Part shown: positions 17,740 to 26,008 of the stretch, piece after piece | Numbering within the stretch: position 1 is the stretch's first letter | How the letters are laid out: the number at the start of each line of letters is the position of its first letter | Assembly: GCA_020720455.1 (NCBI GenBank) | Contig: DYOQ01000017.1 | Location: 1-49,559 of the forward strand | Length of the DNA: 49,559 bases | DNA from: Bdellovibrio sp. | GTDB lineage: Bacteria; Bdellovibrionota; Bacteriovoracia; Bacteriovoracales; Bacteriovoracaceae | Direction: 5' to 3' | Made by a program: the position numbers and the translations under genes | The notes under the pieces: generated by a model | What the model saw: the letters and a program-made list of their open reading frames with translations, nothing else | What the model was told of the DNA's origin: nothing | Database searches by the model: none

Positions 17740-17769
17740 TTGACTATTCTCTTTATTTAAAACTTTATA
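17740..17769 (+). promoter_or_regulatory. Candidate promoter for the 17837 gene
   Basis: TTGACT at 17740-17745 and TTTATA at 17764-17769 are spaced by 18 bases in the gap after the OppA-like gene. The -10 box is a weak match. Confidence 0.35.
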
Positions 17770-17836
17770 GTGAAACTTTTCCAATTTAATCCGAACTGCT
17801 TTGTGGAGGTTCATACATCCGTAAATGGAGGAGAAA

Positions 17837-18250
17837 ATGAAACCCGTTACCCTGCAAAAAAAATTTCTTGTACTCTTGATTTTGTCCCTATTTATTCAAG
17901 CATCAGTTGCCAGGGATTATGTTGTCTACAGCGTATCTCACGAGCTGCCGATGGGAGACAAAGAACCATCCAAACTTAGGAAAAATTATTATCTGAACAT
18001 TGGAAGCGAAGATGGGATTTCAATAGGAACCACGATGGACGTGTTTAGAATTATTTCACAAACTGACCAATTTAGAGATAAGAAAATGTTTAACCATAAA
18101 GTGAAAATTGGCGAGCTACAAGTTCTCCATGCAGAACCCAGTACAAGCATTGCTAATATTAAAAAAATGTATCTAGATGATAGCTATCCGCTTCTTGATA
18201 TAGAATCCGTTATGATAGGTGATCACGTCGCAATAACAATTAAAAAATAG
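17837..18250 (+). CDS. Small exported protein, FlgT-C-like beta domain
   Basis: A 137-residue exported protein. The ATG at 17837 is preceded by GGAGGAG, a very good ribosome binding site; an in-frame ATG four codons upstream overlaps that site and is rejected. A signal peptide covers about the first 25 residues (KKFLVLLILSLFIQASVA). The mature part has the pattern of small beta domains seen at the C-terminus of FlgT and in exported proteins of delta-type bacteria: NYYLNIGSEDGISIGTTMDVFR, then VKIGELQVLHAE, then a final VMIGDHVAI. A role in the periplasm or cell surface is likely, but no specific function can be named. Confidence 0.75.
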   Translation: MKPVTLQKKFLVLLILSLFIQASVARDYVVYSVSHELPMGDKEPSKLRKNYYLNIGSEDGISIGTTMDVFRIISQTDQFRDKKMFNHKVKIGELQVLHAEPSTSIANIKKMYLDDSYPLLDIESVMIGDHVAITIKK

Positions 18251-18263
18251 TTTGGATATAATA

Positions 18264-18515
18264 TCAATCTTCAGTTTGAGATTTTAAAAGCGATCTTCTA
18301 TCTTGAACTAGTTCAATCATTTTATCTACTGCTTTGCTAACCTTTTGCATTCTTTCATACTCTTTTGAACCTTCACCTGGAATTTGTTTTAATGCACCAA
18401 GAACAAACATTCCCATCCCTTGAGCGATAAGCAAACTGTTACTTATATCATGAAGAAACACTCGCTCACCCTTGATGATCTCCTTAAGTTCGTTAATTTC
18501 ATCTTCGTGTGACAC
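18264..18515 (-). CDS. Stand-alone DHp-like mini-protein
   Basis: An 83-residue cytosolic protein with a GTG start and a good AAGGAG ribosome binding site. It looks like an isolated DHp hairpin of a histidine kinase: an H-box-like helix VFLHDISNSLLIAQGMG with H22-D23, then a turn (about 40-52) and a second helix KVSKAVDKMIELVQDRRSLL. The full kinase at 4730-5422 shows the same layout with HEIKNP and a second helix ending KSVQDLVHG, which supports the reading. There is no ATPase domain. It could be a phosphotransfer protein or a regulator that pairs with a kinase. It is convergent with the preceding gene, stops 13 bases apart. Confidence 0.65.
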   Translation of the reverse strand: MSHEDEINELKEIIKGERVFLHDISNSLLIAQGMGMFVLGALKQIPGEGSKEYERMQKVSKAVDKMIELVQDRRSLLKSQTED

Positions 18516-18573
18516 CTAATAAATCTCCTTTAGCTGATGTTAAATTTTACCACAGTTTGAGATTATTCAAACC

Positions 18574-18807
18574 TTATTGTTGTATATGTTTATAGCGAAC
18601 TAATTCAGTAAACATAAATCCAGAATCCAATGAACACACAGTAAGATATAACAAATAAACTTCTCCGAGTGAAAAAGTCACGTGATTATTAAAAGACCTG
18701 ACTATTACCCTACTAATTCGCTTCCCTTTCCAAAAACCTAAAAAATGAAAATGAACATCTCCACCTTTGATTAAACTGCATTTGCTTATGACGATAACTT
18801 TGTCCAT
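18574..18807 (-). CDS. Hypothetical small protein
   Basis: A 77-residue frame that I do not recognise. The ATG at 18807 is used; an in-frame TTG at 18819 is possible, and GGGAAAGA just upstream could serve as ribosome binding site at suboptimal spacing. The sequence alternates charged and hydrophobic residues in beta-like segments (DKVIVISKCSLI, VHFHFLGFW, RISRVIVRSFNNHVTFSLG) and has no signal peptide. It lies between two genes in a place where a gene is expected, yet its coding character is less clear than in the neighbours. Confidence 0.45.
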   Translation of the reverse strand: MDKVIVISKCSLIKGGDVHFHFLGFWKGKRISRVIVRSFNNHVTFSLGEVYLLYLTVCSLDSGFMFTELVRYKHIQQ

Positions 18808-18962
18808 AAAATAAACCAATCTTTCCCATTATAATATTTTATTTTTTTGTAGTAAAATAACTATGCAAAACAGTTTTTCATAATTTAGTTTGTAACTACT
18901 ACGAACCATTATGAGTTAATACTGGTCACAATAAGAAGTGGCCACCTAACCTGGATAATCTT

Positions 18963-20774
18963 ATGAAACTTACCATCGGAGAATTTTTAAAAAAAAGGCT
19001 GGCCAGTGCTCCATCAACAAACGCTGTTGGAAGGATTGAACAGGGCCAAGTTAAATTCTACTCTATTGAGGAGTATTATCAAGAAATTGAACACATCGCT
19101 ATTGGTCTTGGACTAATTGGAATGAGTGCAGCAACCAAGGTGGCCATCCTTTCTCTTACTCGTATAGAGTGGCATCTTGTCGACATGGCCACTGTTTGTA
19201 GTGGCGGAATAGTTATACCAATATATCCAACTTATCTTCCAAGTGACATAGAATACATTCTTAATCACGCAGAAGCATCCATTCTTGTTGTTGAAGATAA
19301 GGATCAGCTTACAAAAATTTATGAGCTTCAAGAAAACATTAAGACAGTAAAAAATATTATCTGTATCAATAGAAATTTTGATTTAAACTCATTTAAGTTT
19401 AATAATATTAAAATTTACTCTCTTAGCGATATAATTCAAAAGGGGAGAGAAGAACATGGTGTTATGCAAAACTATTTAAGCGAAAAAATAGATTCGCTAC
19501 GGCCAGCAGACATCGCTACCATTATCTATACATCTGGAACAACTGGTGAGCCTAAGGGCACTATTATCACCCACGAAGCATTTTCAACAATGTTGCAAAA
19601 CATTGGTTCTTTTCTAAAAGGGGGCATAACAGCTAAAGACCGATTGTTAACATTTCTACCGCTATCTCACGTGTTTGGACGATGTGATTCAATGATACAT
19701 TTAGTATTTAATCTTGAAGATGTCTATGCTGAATCTATTGATAAAATCATAGACAACCTGGGCATTGCTAAACCAAGTATTATGCTTGCAGTTCCAAGAA
19801 TTTTTGAAAAAGTTTATTCAAAAATCATGGACCAAATTTCTAGCGGATCTTTTATAAAAAAATCTATTTTTCACTGGGCAAAAGGCGTATCAGATCAGTA
19901 TTTCGAGTATCTTGAAAAAGATCAAACTCCCCCAATGTCACTCATTACTAAGCGCAAACTCGCATACAAGCTAGTTTTTTCTAAAATCTATCAGCGGTTT
20001 GGAGGCAATGTTAGATTTTTTGTCTCTGGTGGAGCACCACTCTCTGTTACCATTATTAGATTTTTAAGAAACGCCAATTTAAATATTTTGGAAGGTTATG
20101 GATTAACTGAAACAGTTGCACCATGCACGTTAAACCCTGTCTATAAGCAAATCCCTGGGACCGTCGGCTTACCAACTGGAGATGTAGAACTAAAAATTGC
20201 TGAGGATGGAGAAATCCTTGTTAAATCAAAAGCGCTATTTTCAAACTACTACAAAAATCCAGAAGCAACTGCAGAAGTCCTTGCGAACGGTTGGTTTAAA
20301 ACAGGTGATATTGGAGAGATTACACCAGAAGGATATTTAAAAATTACAGACAGAAAAAAAGATATCATCATTACGAGCGGCGGAAAAAATGTCGCTCCTC
20401 AAAAAATTGAAAACATGCTCAAAACCAAAAAAAATATTTCGCACGCAATGATTATTGGCGATAAAATGAAATACCTCACTTGCGTTATTGGAGTCGAAAA
20501 AGAGAGATTCAAAAATAGTTTGGATAAAATGGGACTGTCTGCTAACTGCACCATTAAGGAGATAGCACAACACGAGTTTACTAAAAAACTCATTCAAAGT
20601 GACATAGACAAGGTAAATAAAAATCTTTCAAGCTTTGAAACAATTAAAAAATTCTATATAGCTCCAGTTGAATTTAGCGTTGATGGTGGAGAACTCACGC
20701 CATCCCTAAAACTAAAGAAGAAAATTCTTTTCGAAAGGTACAAAACAGAAATAGACGCCATGCAAGAGAGCTAA
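18963..20774 (+). CDS. Long-chain acyl-CoA synthetase (AMP-forming), FadD15-like
   Basis: This 603-residue enzyme belongs to the adenylate-forming family and probably activates long-chain fatty acids to acyl-CoA. Motifs are in order: the P-loop-like TIIYTSGTTGEPKGT (about 187-201), FLPLSHVFGR, GGAPLS, GYGLTET (about 377), the ATP-binding TGDIGEITPEGYLKITDRKK (about 446) and the C-terminal SGGKNVAPQKIEN hinge and lid. The length and NVAPQ motif fit the long-chain, FadD15/ACSL group rather than short-chain Acs. It stands alone, with neither beta-oxidation genes nor transport genes beside it, and could serve to recycle fatty acids taken from the environment or from prey; that last point is inference. 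Confidence 0.92.
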   Translation: MKLTIGEFLKKRLASAPSTNAVGRIEQGQVKFYSIEEYYQEIEHIAIGLGLIGMSAATKVAILSLTRIEWHLVDMATVCSGGIVIPIYPTYLPSDIEYILNHAEASILVVEDKDQLTKIYELQENIKTVKNIICINRNFDLNSFKFNNIKIYSLSDIIQKGREEHGVMQNYLSEKIDSLRPADIATIIYTSGTTGEPKGTIITHEAFSTMLQNIGSFLKGGITAKDRLLTFLPLSHVFGRCDSMIHLVFNLEDVYAESIDKIIDNLGIAKPSIMLAVPRIFEKVYSKIMDQISSGSFIKKSIFHWAKGVSDQYFEYLEKDQTPPMSLITKRKLAYKLVFSKIYQRFGGNVRFFVSGGAPLSVTIIRFLRNANLNILEGYGLTETVAPCTLNPVYKQIPGTVGLPTGDVELKIAEDGEILVKSKALFSNYYKNPEATAEVLANGWFKTGDIGEITPEGYLKITDRKKDIIITSGGKNVAPQKIENMLKTKKNISHAMIIGDKMKYLTCVIGVEKERFKNSLDKMGLSANCTIKEIAQHEFTKKLIQSDIDKVNKNLSSFETIKKFYIAPVEFSVDGGELTPSLKLKKKILFERYKTEIDAMQES

Positions 20775-20796
20775 TCTGTCACACTCTAACTTGAGA

Positions 20797-20825
20797 TTGA
20801 CAATAGGCCAAGATCACCCTATAAG
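20797..20825 (+). promoter_or_regulatory. Near-consensus sigma70 promoter of rpoZ
   Basis: TTGACA at 20797-20802 is a perfect -35 box and TATAAG at 20820-20825 is a five-of-six -10 box, with the ideal 17-base spacer. It lies 31 bases before the rpoZ start, so transcription would begin about seven bases further and give a short leader with a GGAG ribosome binding site. Confidence 0.8.
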
Positions 20826-20855
20826 TTAAGTTTCAAATATTATTGCGGAGAACAA

Positions 20856-21068
20856 ATGGCACGTACAACAGTAGAAGATTGTTTAAAATATGTAGAAAAC
20901 AGATATGAACTTGTTCACCTAACTACAAAAAGAGTTAAACAACTAAAAAATGGCGCTGATTGTATGGTCAACTCTAAAAATAAAAATATTGTCAACGCTC
21001 TTAGAGAGATTGCAAAAGGGATTATAAAACATACTCCTATTAAAGAGTACGAATCTGAAGAATTCTAA
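20856..21068 (+). CDS. rpoZ: RNA polymerase omega subunit
   Basis: Omega helps assemble RNA polymerase by holding the beta' subunit. The 70-residue protein has the family pattern: [19 protein letters not shown] at the N-terminus, then a helix and the alanine/isoleucine-rich stretch [14 protein letters not shown], with an acidic C-terminus. Omega is a little longer in many proteobacteria (about 90 residues); here the tail is short. It has its own strong promoter and converges with lon. Confidence 0.93.
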   Translation: MARTTVEDCLKYVENRYELVHLTTKRVKQLKNGADCMVNSKNKNIVNALREIAKGIIKHTPIKEYESEEF

Positions 21069-21084
21069 AATTCAAATCCTTAAA

Positions 21085-23613
21085 CTATTTTGACTTAGTA
21101 AGAGCAATTTTTAAAACTTCATGAAAATGAGTAACTGGATAAAATTTAACTCCTTTACGATGTCTTTCAGGAACCTCTTTTAAATCTTTTTGATTTGCTT
21201 GTGGAAGTATAATCTCTTTTATGCCGGCCCTTTTGGCCGCCAACACTTTCTCTTTAATTCCACCAACTGGCATAACTTTTCCAGTAAGACTAAGCTCACC
21301 CGTCATTGCAAGTCCAGCTTTGATTTTTCTATTTGTCGCCAAGCTATAAAGAGCAATGGCCATTGTTATACCTGCGCTTGGGCCATCCTTTGGTGTAGCT
21401 CCTGCTGGCAAATGTAAATGGACTTCATGTGATCCAAGAAAATCCTCCTCTTGGTCTTTTTTCAAATCTGCTTGCAAAAGTTTTTTTACGTAACTATAAG
21501 CAAGAGTGGCCGATTCATTCATGACGTCACCAAGCTGACCAGTTAGCTTGAAACCTTTCCCCTTTAATGGAATTGTTTCAATAAATAAAATATCTCCGCC
21601 AAATGATGTCCAAGCTAACCCAATCGCAACACCAGGAGCAAGAGGCGCTTCGGCCTTTTCACTTTGGAATACCTTACCGCCAATCAACTTTTCCAGATCA
21701 TCAGGATTTGGTGCAAACTTAGCGGCCTTTCCCTTGGAGCTTACTTTTAGTAGAGCTGCCTTCCTGCAAAGCTTAGCAATATACTGTTCCATTGCTCGAA
21801 CACCAGGTTCACGGGCATAATCAGAGATCAATCTTTTTAAAGTTGGGACAGAGAATGAGATATCTCTTCTTTTTAACCCATGTTTTTCTAGCTGCTTTGG
21901 AATTACCCACTTTGTAGCAATAGCAATTTTTTCTTCTAACGTATAACCACTTAACTCTATAAGCTCCATCCTATCAAGTAACGGTTCTGGGATGTTTCCA
22001 ATATAGTTTCCTGTAGCAATGAACAGAACTTTAGACAGGTCAAATGAAACATCGATATAGTTATCTATAAACGTTTTATTCTGCTCGGGATCAAGCACTT
22101 CCAAAAGAGCGGAAGCAGGATCACCCTGAAAAGAAGACCCTAGCTTATCGATTTCATCAAGCATGATAACAGGATTATTAACTTCAACTCTCTTAAGCGC
22201 CTGCATAATTTTTCCTGGCATGGCACCTATATACGTTCTCCGATGTCCCTTAATCTCAGCTTCATCTCTCATGCCACCAAGGCTAAAACGATAAAACTTT
22301 CTACCAAGAGCACTCGCTATACTTTTACCCAGAGAGGTTTTACCGACTCCTGGAGGGCCTACTAAACATAAAATTGTGCCATCATAAGAAGGTCTCAATT
22401 TCCTTACGGCCAACAGTTCTAAAATTCTCTCTTTTGGTTTTTCTAAACCATAATGATCATTTTCTAAAATCTCTTTTGCTTTTTTTATATCAACAATATC
22501 TTCTGTACTCTTATTCCACGGAAGATCTGTCATCCAGTTTAAATAAGTTCTAGCAACATTGTATTCAGGACTACTATCAGGAATAGACTCAAGTCGATTT
22601 AACTCCTCTTTAACTGTTTTTAAAACCTCTTCGGGCATATTAGCTTCTTCTATTGCTTGAGTTATCCTTTTTATATCTCTAGTTTTATCATCTTCATCCA
22701 TTCCAAGTTCATTTCGAATAACTTTAAGTTGTTCACGTAAAAAATACTCACGTTGATACTTATTAACAGTGTCATTAACTTCATCAGAGATTTTCTTCTG
22801 AATGTCTGCAACATCTTGTTCTCTTTTTAAATAAACAAGGAGTTTTGCAAATCGCTTTTTAACAACTAATGTTTCTAAAAAATCTTGGCCCTCAGCAATG
22901 TCTAAGGAAAGAGCAAACGCAACTAAATCTGCAAGTGATCCAGGTGACGGGGTATTGAGCATCGCTAATTTCATCTCTTCGTTAAAATATGGATTAATTT
23001 CGCTAAGCTTTTTAACTTGGTTTATCACAGATCTGGTGTATGCGTCTAGTTCATCATCCTCTTCTAAAATATCGTCGTAGACCTCAACTTTTGCCATCAT
23101 CAAATCTTTATTCTTGTAGATTTTATTTGCTCGATATCTTTTGATTCCATGAACTAAAACATTAACAGACCCATCTGGAAGTTTTATTTTTTTGGCAACC
23201 TTACACAACATCCCAACTCTAAAAATATCTTTGTCTTTTATATCGGTTCCGCCGACATCTACGTTTATCGCTTCTTCGTAGTCATCATCATCATCTTCAA
23301 AATCGTCTTCGTCTATGTCCCCATCATAAAGATCCGAACCATTATCTGAAGCGACAACAATTTTGACACTCTCTTCCGTCTTTTGACCTTTTATTAAATT
23401 GAGAGCAACGTAACCATATTTAGACAAATGCTCATCTAGCTCTGGAGTGAATCTATTCTCTGTGAGTATAATTGGAGCGATCATCCCCGGAAAAATTGGA
23501 CTGTTCATAATAGGAATAATCATAACCTCATCAGGAAAACTACTTTTAAGCTTCGTCTCCTCATTTTTATACCCATCAAGCTTAACTCTGTACTTATCTT
23601 TTTTTTCTGCCAT
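21085..23613 (-). CDS. lon: ATP-dependent protease Lon
   Basis: Lon degrades misfolded and regulatory proteins in the cytosol as a hexamer. The 842-residue protein has the N-terminal substrate-binding LON domain, the AAA+ module with Walker A GPPGVGKTSLGKS (about 420-432) and Walker B PVIMLDEIDKLG, and the C-terminal protease with the Ser-Lys dyad (Ser in KDGPSAGIT, about 743; Lys in GGIKEKVLAAK, about 786). The unusual feature is an Asp/Glu-rich insertion at about residues 90-119 inside the LON domain (DEDDFEDDDDDYEE), not seen in the E. coli enzyme. A GGAGAG ribosome binding site precedes the ATG. It starts 45 bases after the AMIN-domain gene and may share its mRNA. Confidence 0.96.
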   Translation of the reverse strand: MAEKKDKYRVKLDGYKNEETKLKSSFPDEVMIIPIMNSPIFPGMIAPIILTENRFTPELDEHLSKYGYVALNLIKGQKTEESVKIVVASDNGSDLYDGDIDEDDFEDDDDDYEEAINVDVGGTDIKDKDIFRVGMLCKVAKKIKLPDGSVNVLVHGIKRYRANKIYKNKDLMMAKVEVYDDILEEDDELDAYTRSVINQVKKLSEINPYFNEEMKLAMLNTPSPGSLADLVAFALSLDIAEGQDFLETLVVKKRFAKLLVYLKREQDVADIQKKISDEVNDTVNKYQREYFLREQLKVIRNELGMDEDDKTRDIKRITQAIEEANMPEEVLKTVKEELNRLESIPDSSPEYNVARTYLNWMTDLPWNKSTEDIVDIKKAKEILENDHYGLEKPKERILELLAVRKLRPSYDGTILCLVGPPGVGKTSLGKSIASALGRKFYRFSLGGMRDEAEIKGHRRTYIGAMPGKIMQALKRVEVNNPVIMLDEIDKLGSSFQGDPASALLEVLDPEQNKTFIDNYIDVSFDLSKVLFIATGNYIGNIPEPLLDRMELIELSGYTLEEKIAIATKWVIPKQLEKHGLKRRDISFSVPTLKRLISDYAREPGVRAMEQYIAKLCRKAALLKVSSKGKAAKFAPNPDDLEKLIGGKVFQSEKAEAPLAPGVAIGLAWTSFGGDILFIETIPLKGKGFKLTGQLGDVMNESATLAYSYVKKLLQADLKKDQEEDFLGSHEVHLHLPAGATPKDGPSAGITMAIALYSLATNRKIKAGLAMTGELSLTGKVMPVGGIKEKVLAAKRAGIKEIILPQANQKDLKEVPERHRKGVKFYPVTHFHEVLKIALTKSK

Positions 23614-23658
23614 CTATCTCTCCAACAATCAAATGCAACTCATCTGCTGCTATTCTAA

Positions 23659-24138
23659 TTATATCTTTAAATCAATAACCAAACGCCCAGGAGATTGCAG
23701 ATAGAAAATATCCACACTTCCCTTACTTTTCAATCTCATCTCTGCTGATAACGACTCTGGTGTAACGGGGAAAAAATTTACATCTTTTACGAAATTGCTA
23801 TTTCCAAATGAGCTAACACTTGGTGCAATCTCTGTTCCAAAAAAATCAATCGTAACAAGTTGATCTTTTCCTGAAAAATACCCATAAATTTTAGGAATCT
23901 CACTAGTCGAAAAATCAAAAACGATTCTCTCTGTTTTATCGTTTTTGTTATACGAATGACGTATGCCAACTAATTTTGACTTTACGCTACTCTCTCCATT
24001 GTGGAAAATTCCACTATCTAAATAAATAGATTTTTTGCTAGTTGTAATTTTTCTAATCTTTTCTTGTAATAAATTTTGAGCAAATGCTTGCACTGAGATT
24101 GCTAGAGAAATTAAAAGTACAAGTACAAGTTTTTTCAT
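23659..24138 (-). CDS. Exported AMIN-domain protein
   Basis: This 159-residue protein begins with a clear signal peptide (KKLVLVLLISLAISVQAFAQ); the ATG at 24138 is preceded by TAGGAGATG, a good ribosome binding site. The rest resembles one AMIN domain: IRHSYNKNDKTERIVFDFS, then IYGYFSGKDQLVTIDFFGT, then VKDVNFFPVTPESLSAEMRL and the final GRLVIDLKI strand. AMIN domains bind peptidoglycan or localise envelope proteins; one also occurs at the N-terminus of PilQ in this window. It may help organise the cell wall or pilus secretin. It lies directly upstream of lon. Confidence 0.75.
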   Translation of the reverse strand: MKKLVLVLLISLAISVQAFAQNLLQEKIRKITTSKKSIYLDSGIFHNGESSVKSKLVGIRHSYNKNDKTERIVFDFSTSEIPKIYGYFSGKDQLVTIDFFGTEIAPSVSSFGNSNFVKDVNFFPVTPESLSAEMRLKSKGSVDIFYLQSPGRLVIDLKI

Positions 24139-24218
24139 CACATCTCCTATCTTTGATGTTCCAAACAATAATTATTCTATCACTTAAATTTTATGATATC
24201 TATGACCGATGATCTATC

Positions 24219-26000
24219 TTAAATTTTTTGCCTTTTAAAAACTGGACGAAACGCCAATGTTATTCCAAGCAGTACTGTCATTACAAAACCAAAAGGTGGA
24301 AACCCTCCACCACCGCCCTCTGTCGCATCAATTGTTCCGCAAGAGAAAGCACTATCATCCTTAACCTCTTTTTTATCTTCATACTGTAGGACCGCCGCAT
24401 TTGACTTGACGCTATATGTCCCATGAGCATCCGGACAAAGCGTATTATCTCTCAGATTATCATATTTTTTTTCTGAGATTTTTGTCACAACTCCATTCTC
24501 ATATTTCACAACAGAAAATGTTAACAAATAAGATGTCAGCCTCTCTTCAAAATCATCTGCCGCTGGAAAGAAGTAGCTCTTGGATTTACCAACACGAGAC
24601 AAAAAACCAGTTAGCGAACCAGAATCATTTATCATCTCCGGTATGATATCAACCGTAAACAGATTATTGGCCTGAGTATACGACAATGGAATTCTAGCAA
24701 CAATGTCAATATTTCCAGTGTAGTCAATCGTTTCGTAATTACTTAATGGAAAACTATATCCACCTGGCCCAACTTCCATCTTTAACTTCACGCTTGAATA
24801 AAATTTTTGATTAGTAACTCTTACCTCTAAATATTGATTCGAACTTGTTACAGCATGGTCTGAAAGATCAACTAAAAAATGATCCTCCTCTTGTTGCTCT
24901 ACTTGATAGTTTGTAAAAAAACCACTGACACTATCACCTACTGATCCATTAATCGCATCAACTATATTTAGGTTTACAGTCCCACCACCTTTATTACTTA
25001 AATAATCGTTAGATAAACTAGAATCACACCTTACTGTAACATTTCCAACATTTGCATTTTTATTACTGGCAGTTAACAATGTACCTTTAGGAAACCCTTT
25101 CCTAACAGACGCACACTCATAATAAAATGAACCTATGTAATCTCCGCCAGCAAGAGTGCAAAAGTTTTTTCTTCTACTTGAGTAATATGTTGGCAATGAG
25201 GTCAATGCCTCGACTGGTGCTATATAGAGCAAGTATGTTTTATTTAAACCAAGTCCATTAATTACAAATGTTCCATCATCATCTGAGACACCTGCCCCTG
25301 AAATTTTCCCATCTTCTACTGAGTATGCTTCAACGTGAGCTCCAAACACACCAATTAAATTTTCGCCACCAATAATTTTTCCGCTAATTGATCCTAACGA
25401 TTGGTCGCTCATTGGGTACTTAGAATATATACCGGCCCTATCATCATCCGATAGCGTATATTGGCCACCAGTAAGAACATACATCATTGTCGAACCATGT
25501 ACCTGACTATGTCCTAGTCCAAGCAGATGGCCAAGCTCATGAGTAACAATGTCACCAACATAATTATTTCTTCCCCTACTTGTAGAAAGAAACTGCTTAT
25601 CGTTGACCATAATATCAGCACTAATTATCTCACCAGTATACTCTTTATACGCTACCGAAGTAACTCCAAGCACTGCCGAGCCTGGAAAATAAATATTACT
25701 CGTTGAAAAGGTTATGCTATTTCCAAGATAAAGTTCTGTTTCACTATCTGTAAAAACTTTCCTCATGTTAATATCACTAGTGGTATCATTCCACACACTC
25801 ACACTCTCATCAATAATCACTCTTAGTGCTTCATCATCTAATCCTTGTTTGTTACTTGTGCTAATATTTAATGTTATATTTGTTCCTAGGGCCCAACTGA
25901 CATTTTCACCATGCTCGCCAATCGTCCAAACATACGAATGCAAACTTAGGGGAGTAAGCGACACTATCACTAAGAATGTAACGAACTGCCACAACGACAT
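24219..26000 (-). CDS. Exported matrixin-type zinc metalloprotease with C-terminal membrane tail
   Basis: This 593-residue protein has a signal peptide (about 1-22) and a metzincin catalytic domain with HELGHLLGLGH at 154-164 and a following Met residue pair (STMMY) that fits the Met-turn. A carboxypeptidase-regulatory-like beta domain follows (GSISGKIIGGENLIGVFGAHVEAYS) and then long beta-rich regions. The C-terminus is a sorting-like tail: a Cys, a run of five glycines with FPPFG, a single hydrophobic segment and a basic FKRQKI end, similar in layout to GlyGly-CTERM or MYXO-CTERM anchors. It is probably surface-attached or processed by a rhombosortase-like protease. The start at 26000 is preferred because AGGAG is five bases upstream, while the ATG just before leaves only two bases. 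The gene directly follows its partner. Confidence 0.9.
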   Translation of the reverse strand: MSLWQFVTFLVIVSLTPLSLHSYVWTIGEHGENVSWALGTNITLNISTSNKQGLDDEALRVIIDESVSVWNDTTSDINMRKVFTDSETELYLGNSITFSTSNIYFPGSAVLGVTSVAYKEYTGEIISADIMVNDKQFLSTSRGRNNYVGDIVTHELGHLLGLGHSQVHGSTMMYVLTGGQYTLSDDDRAGIYSKYPMSDQSLGSISGKIIGGENLIGVFGAHVEAYSVEDGKISGAGVSDDDGTFVINGLGLNKTYLLYIAPVEALTSLPTYYSSRRKNFCTLAGGDYIGSFYYECASVRKGFPKGTLLTASNKNANVGNVTVRCDSSLSNDYLSNKGGGTVNLNIVDAINGSVGDSVSGFFTNYQVEQQEEDHFLVDLSDHAVTSSNQYLEVRVTNQKFYSSVKLKMEVGPGGYSFPLSNYETIDYTGNIDIVARIPLSYTQANNLFTVDIIPEMINDSGSLTGFLSRVGKSKSYFFPAADDFEERLTSYLLTFSVVKYENGVVTKISEKKYDNLRDNTLCPDAHGTYSVKSNAAVLQYEDKKEVKDDSAFSCGTIDATEGGGGGFPPFGFVMTVLLGITLAFRPVFKRQKI

Positions 26001-26008
26001 CATTACTC

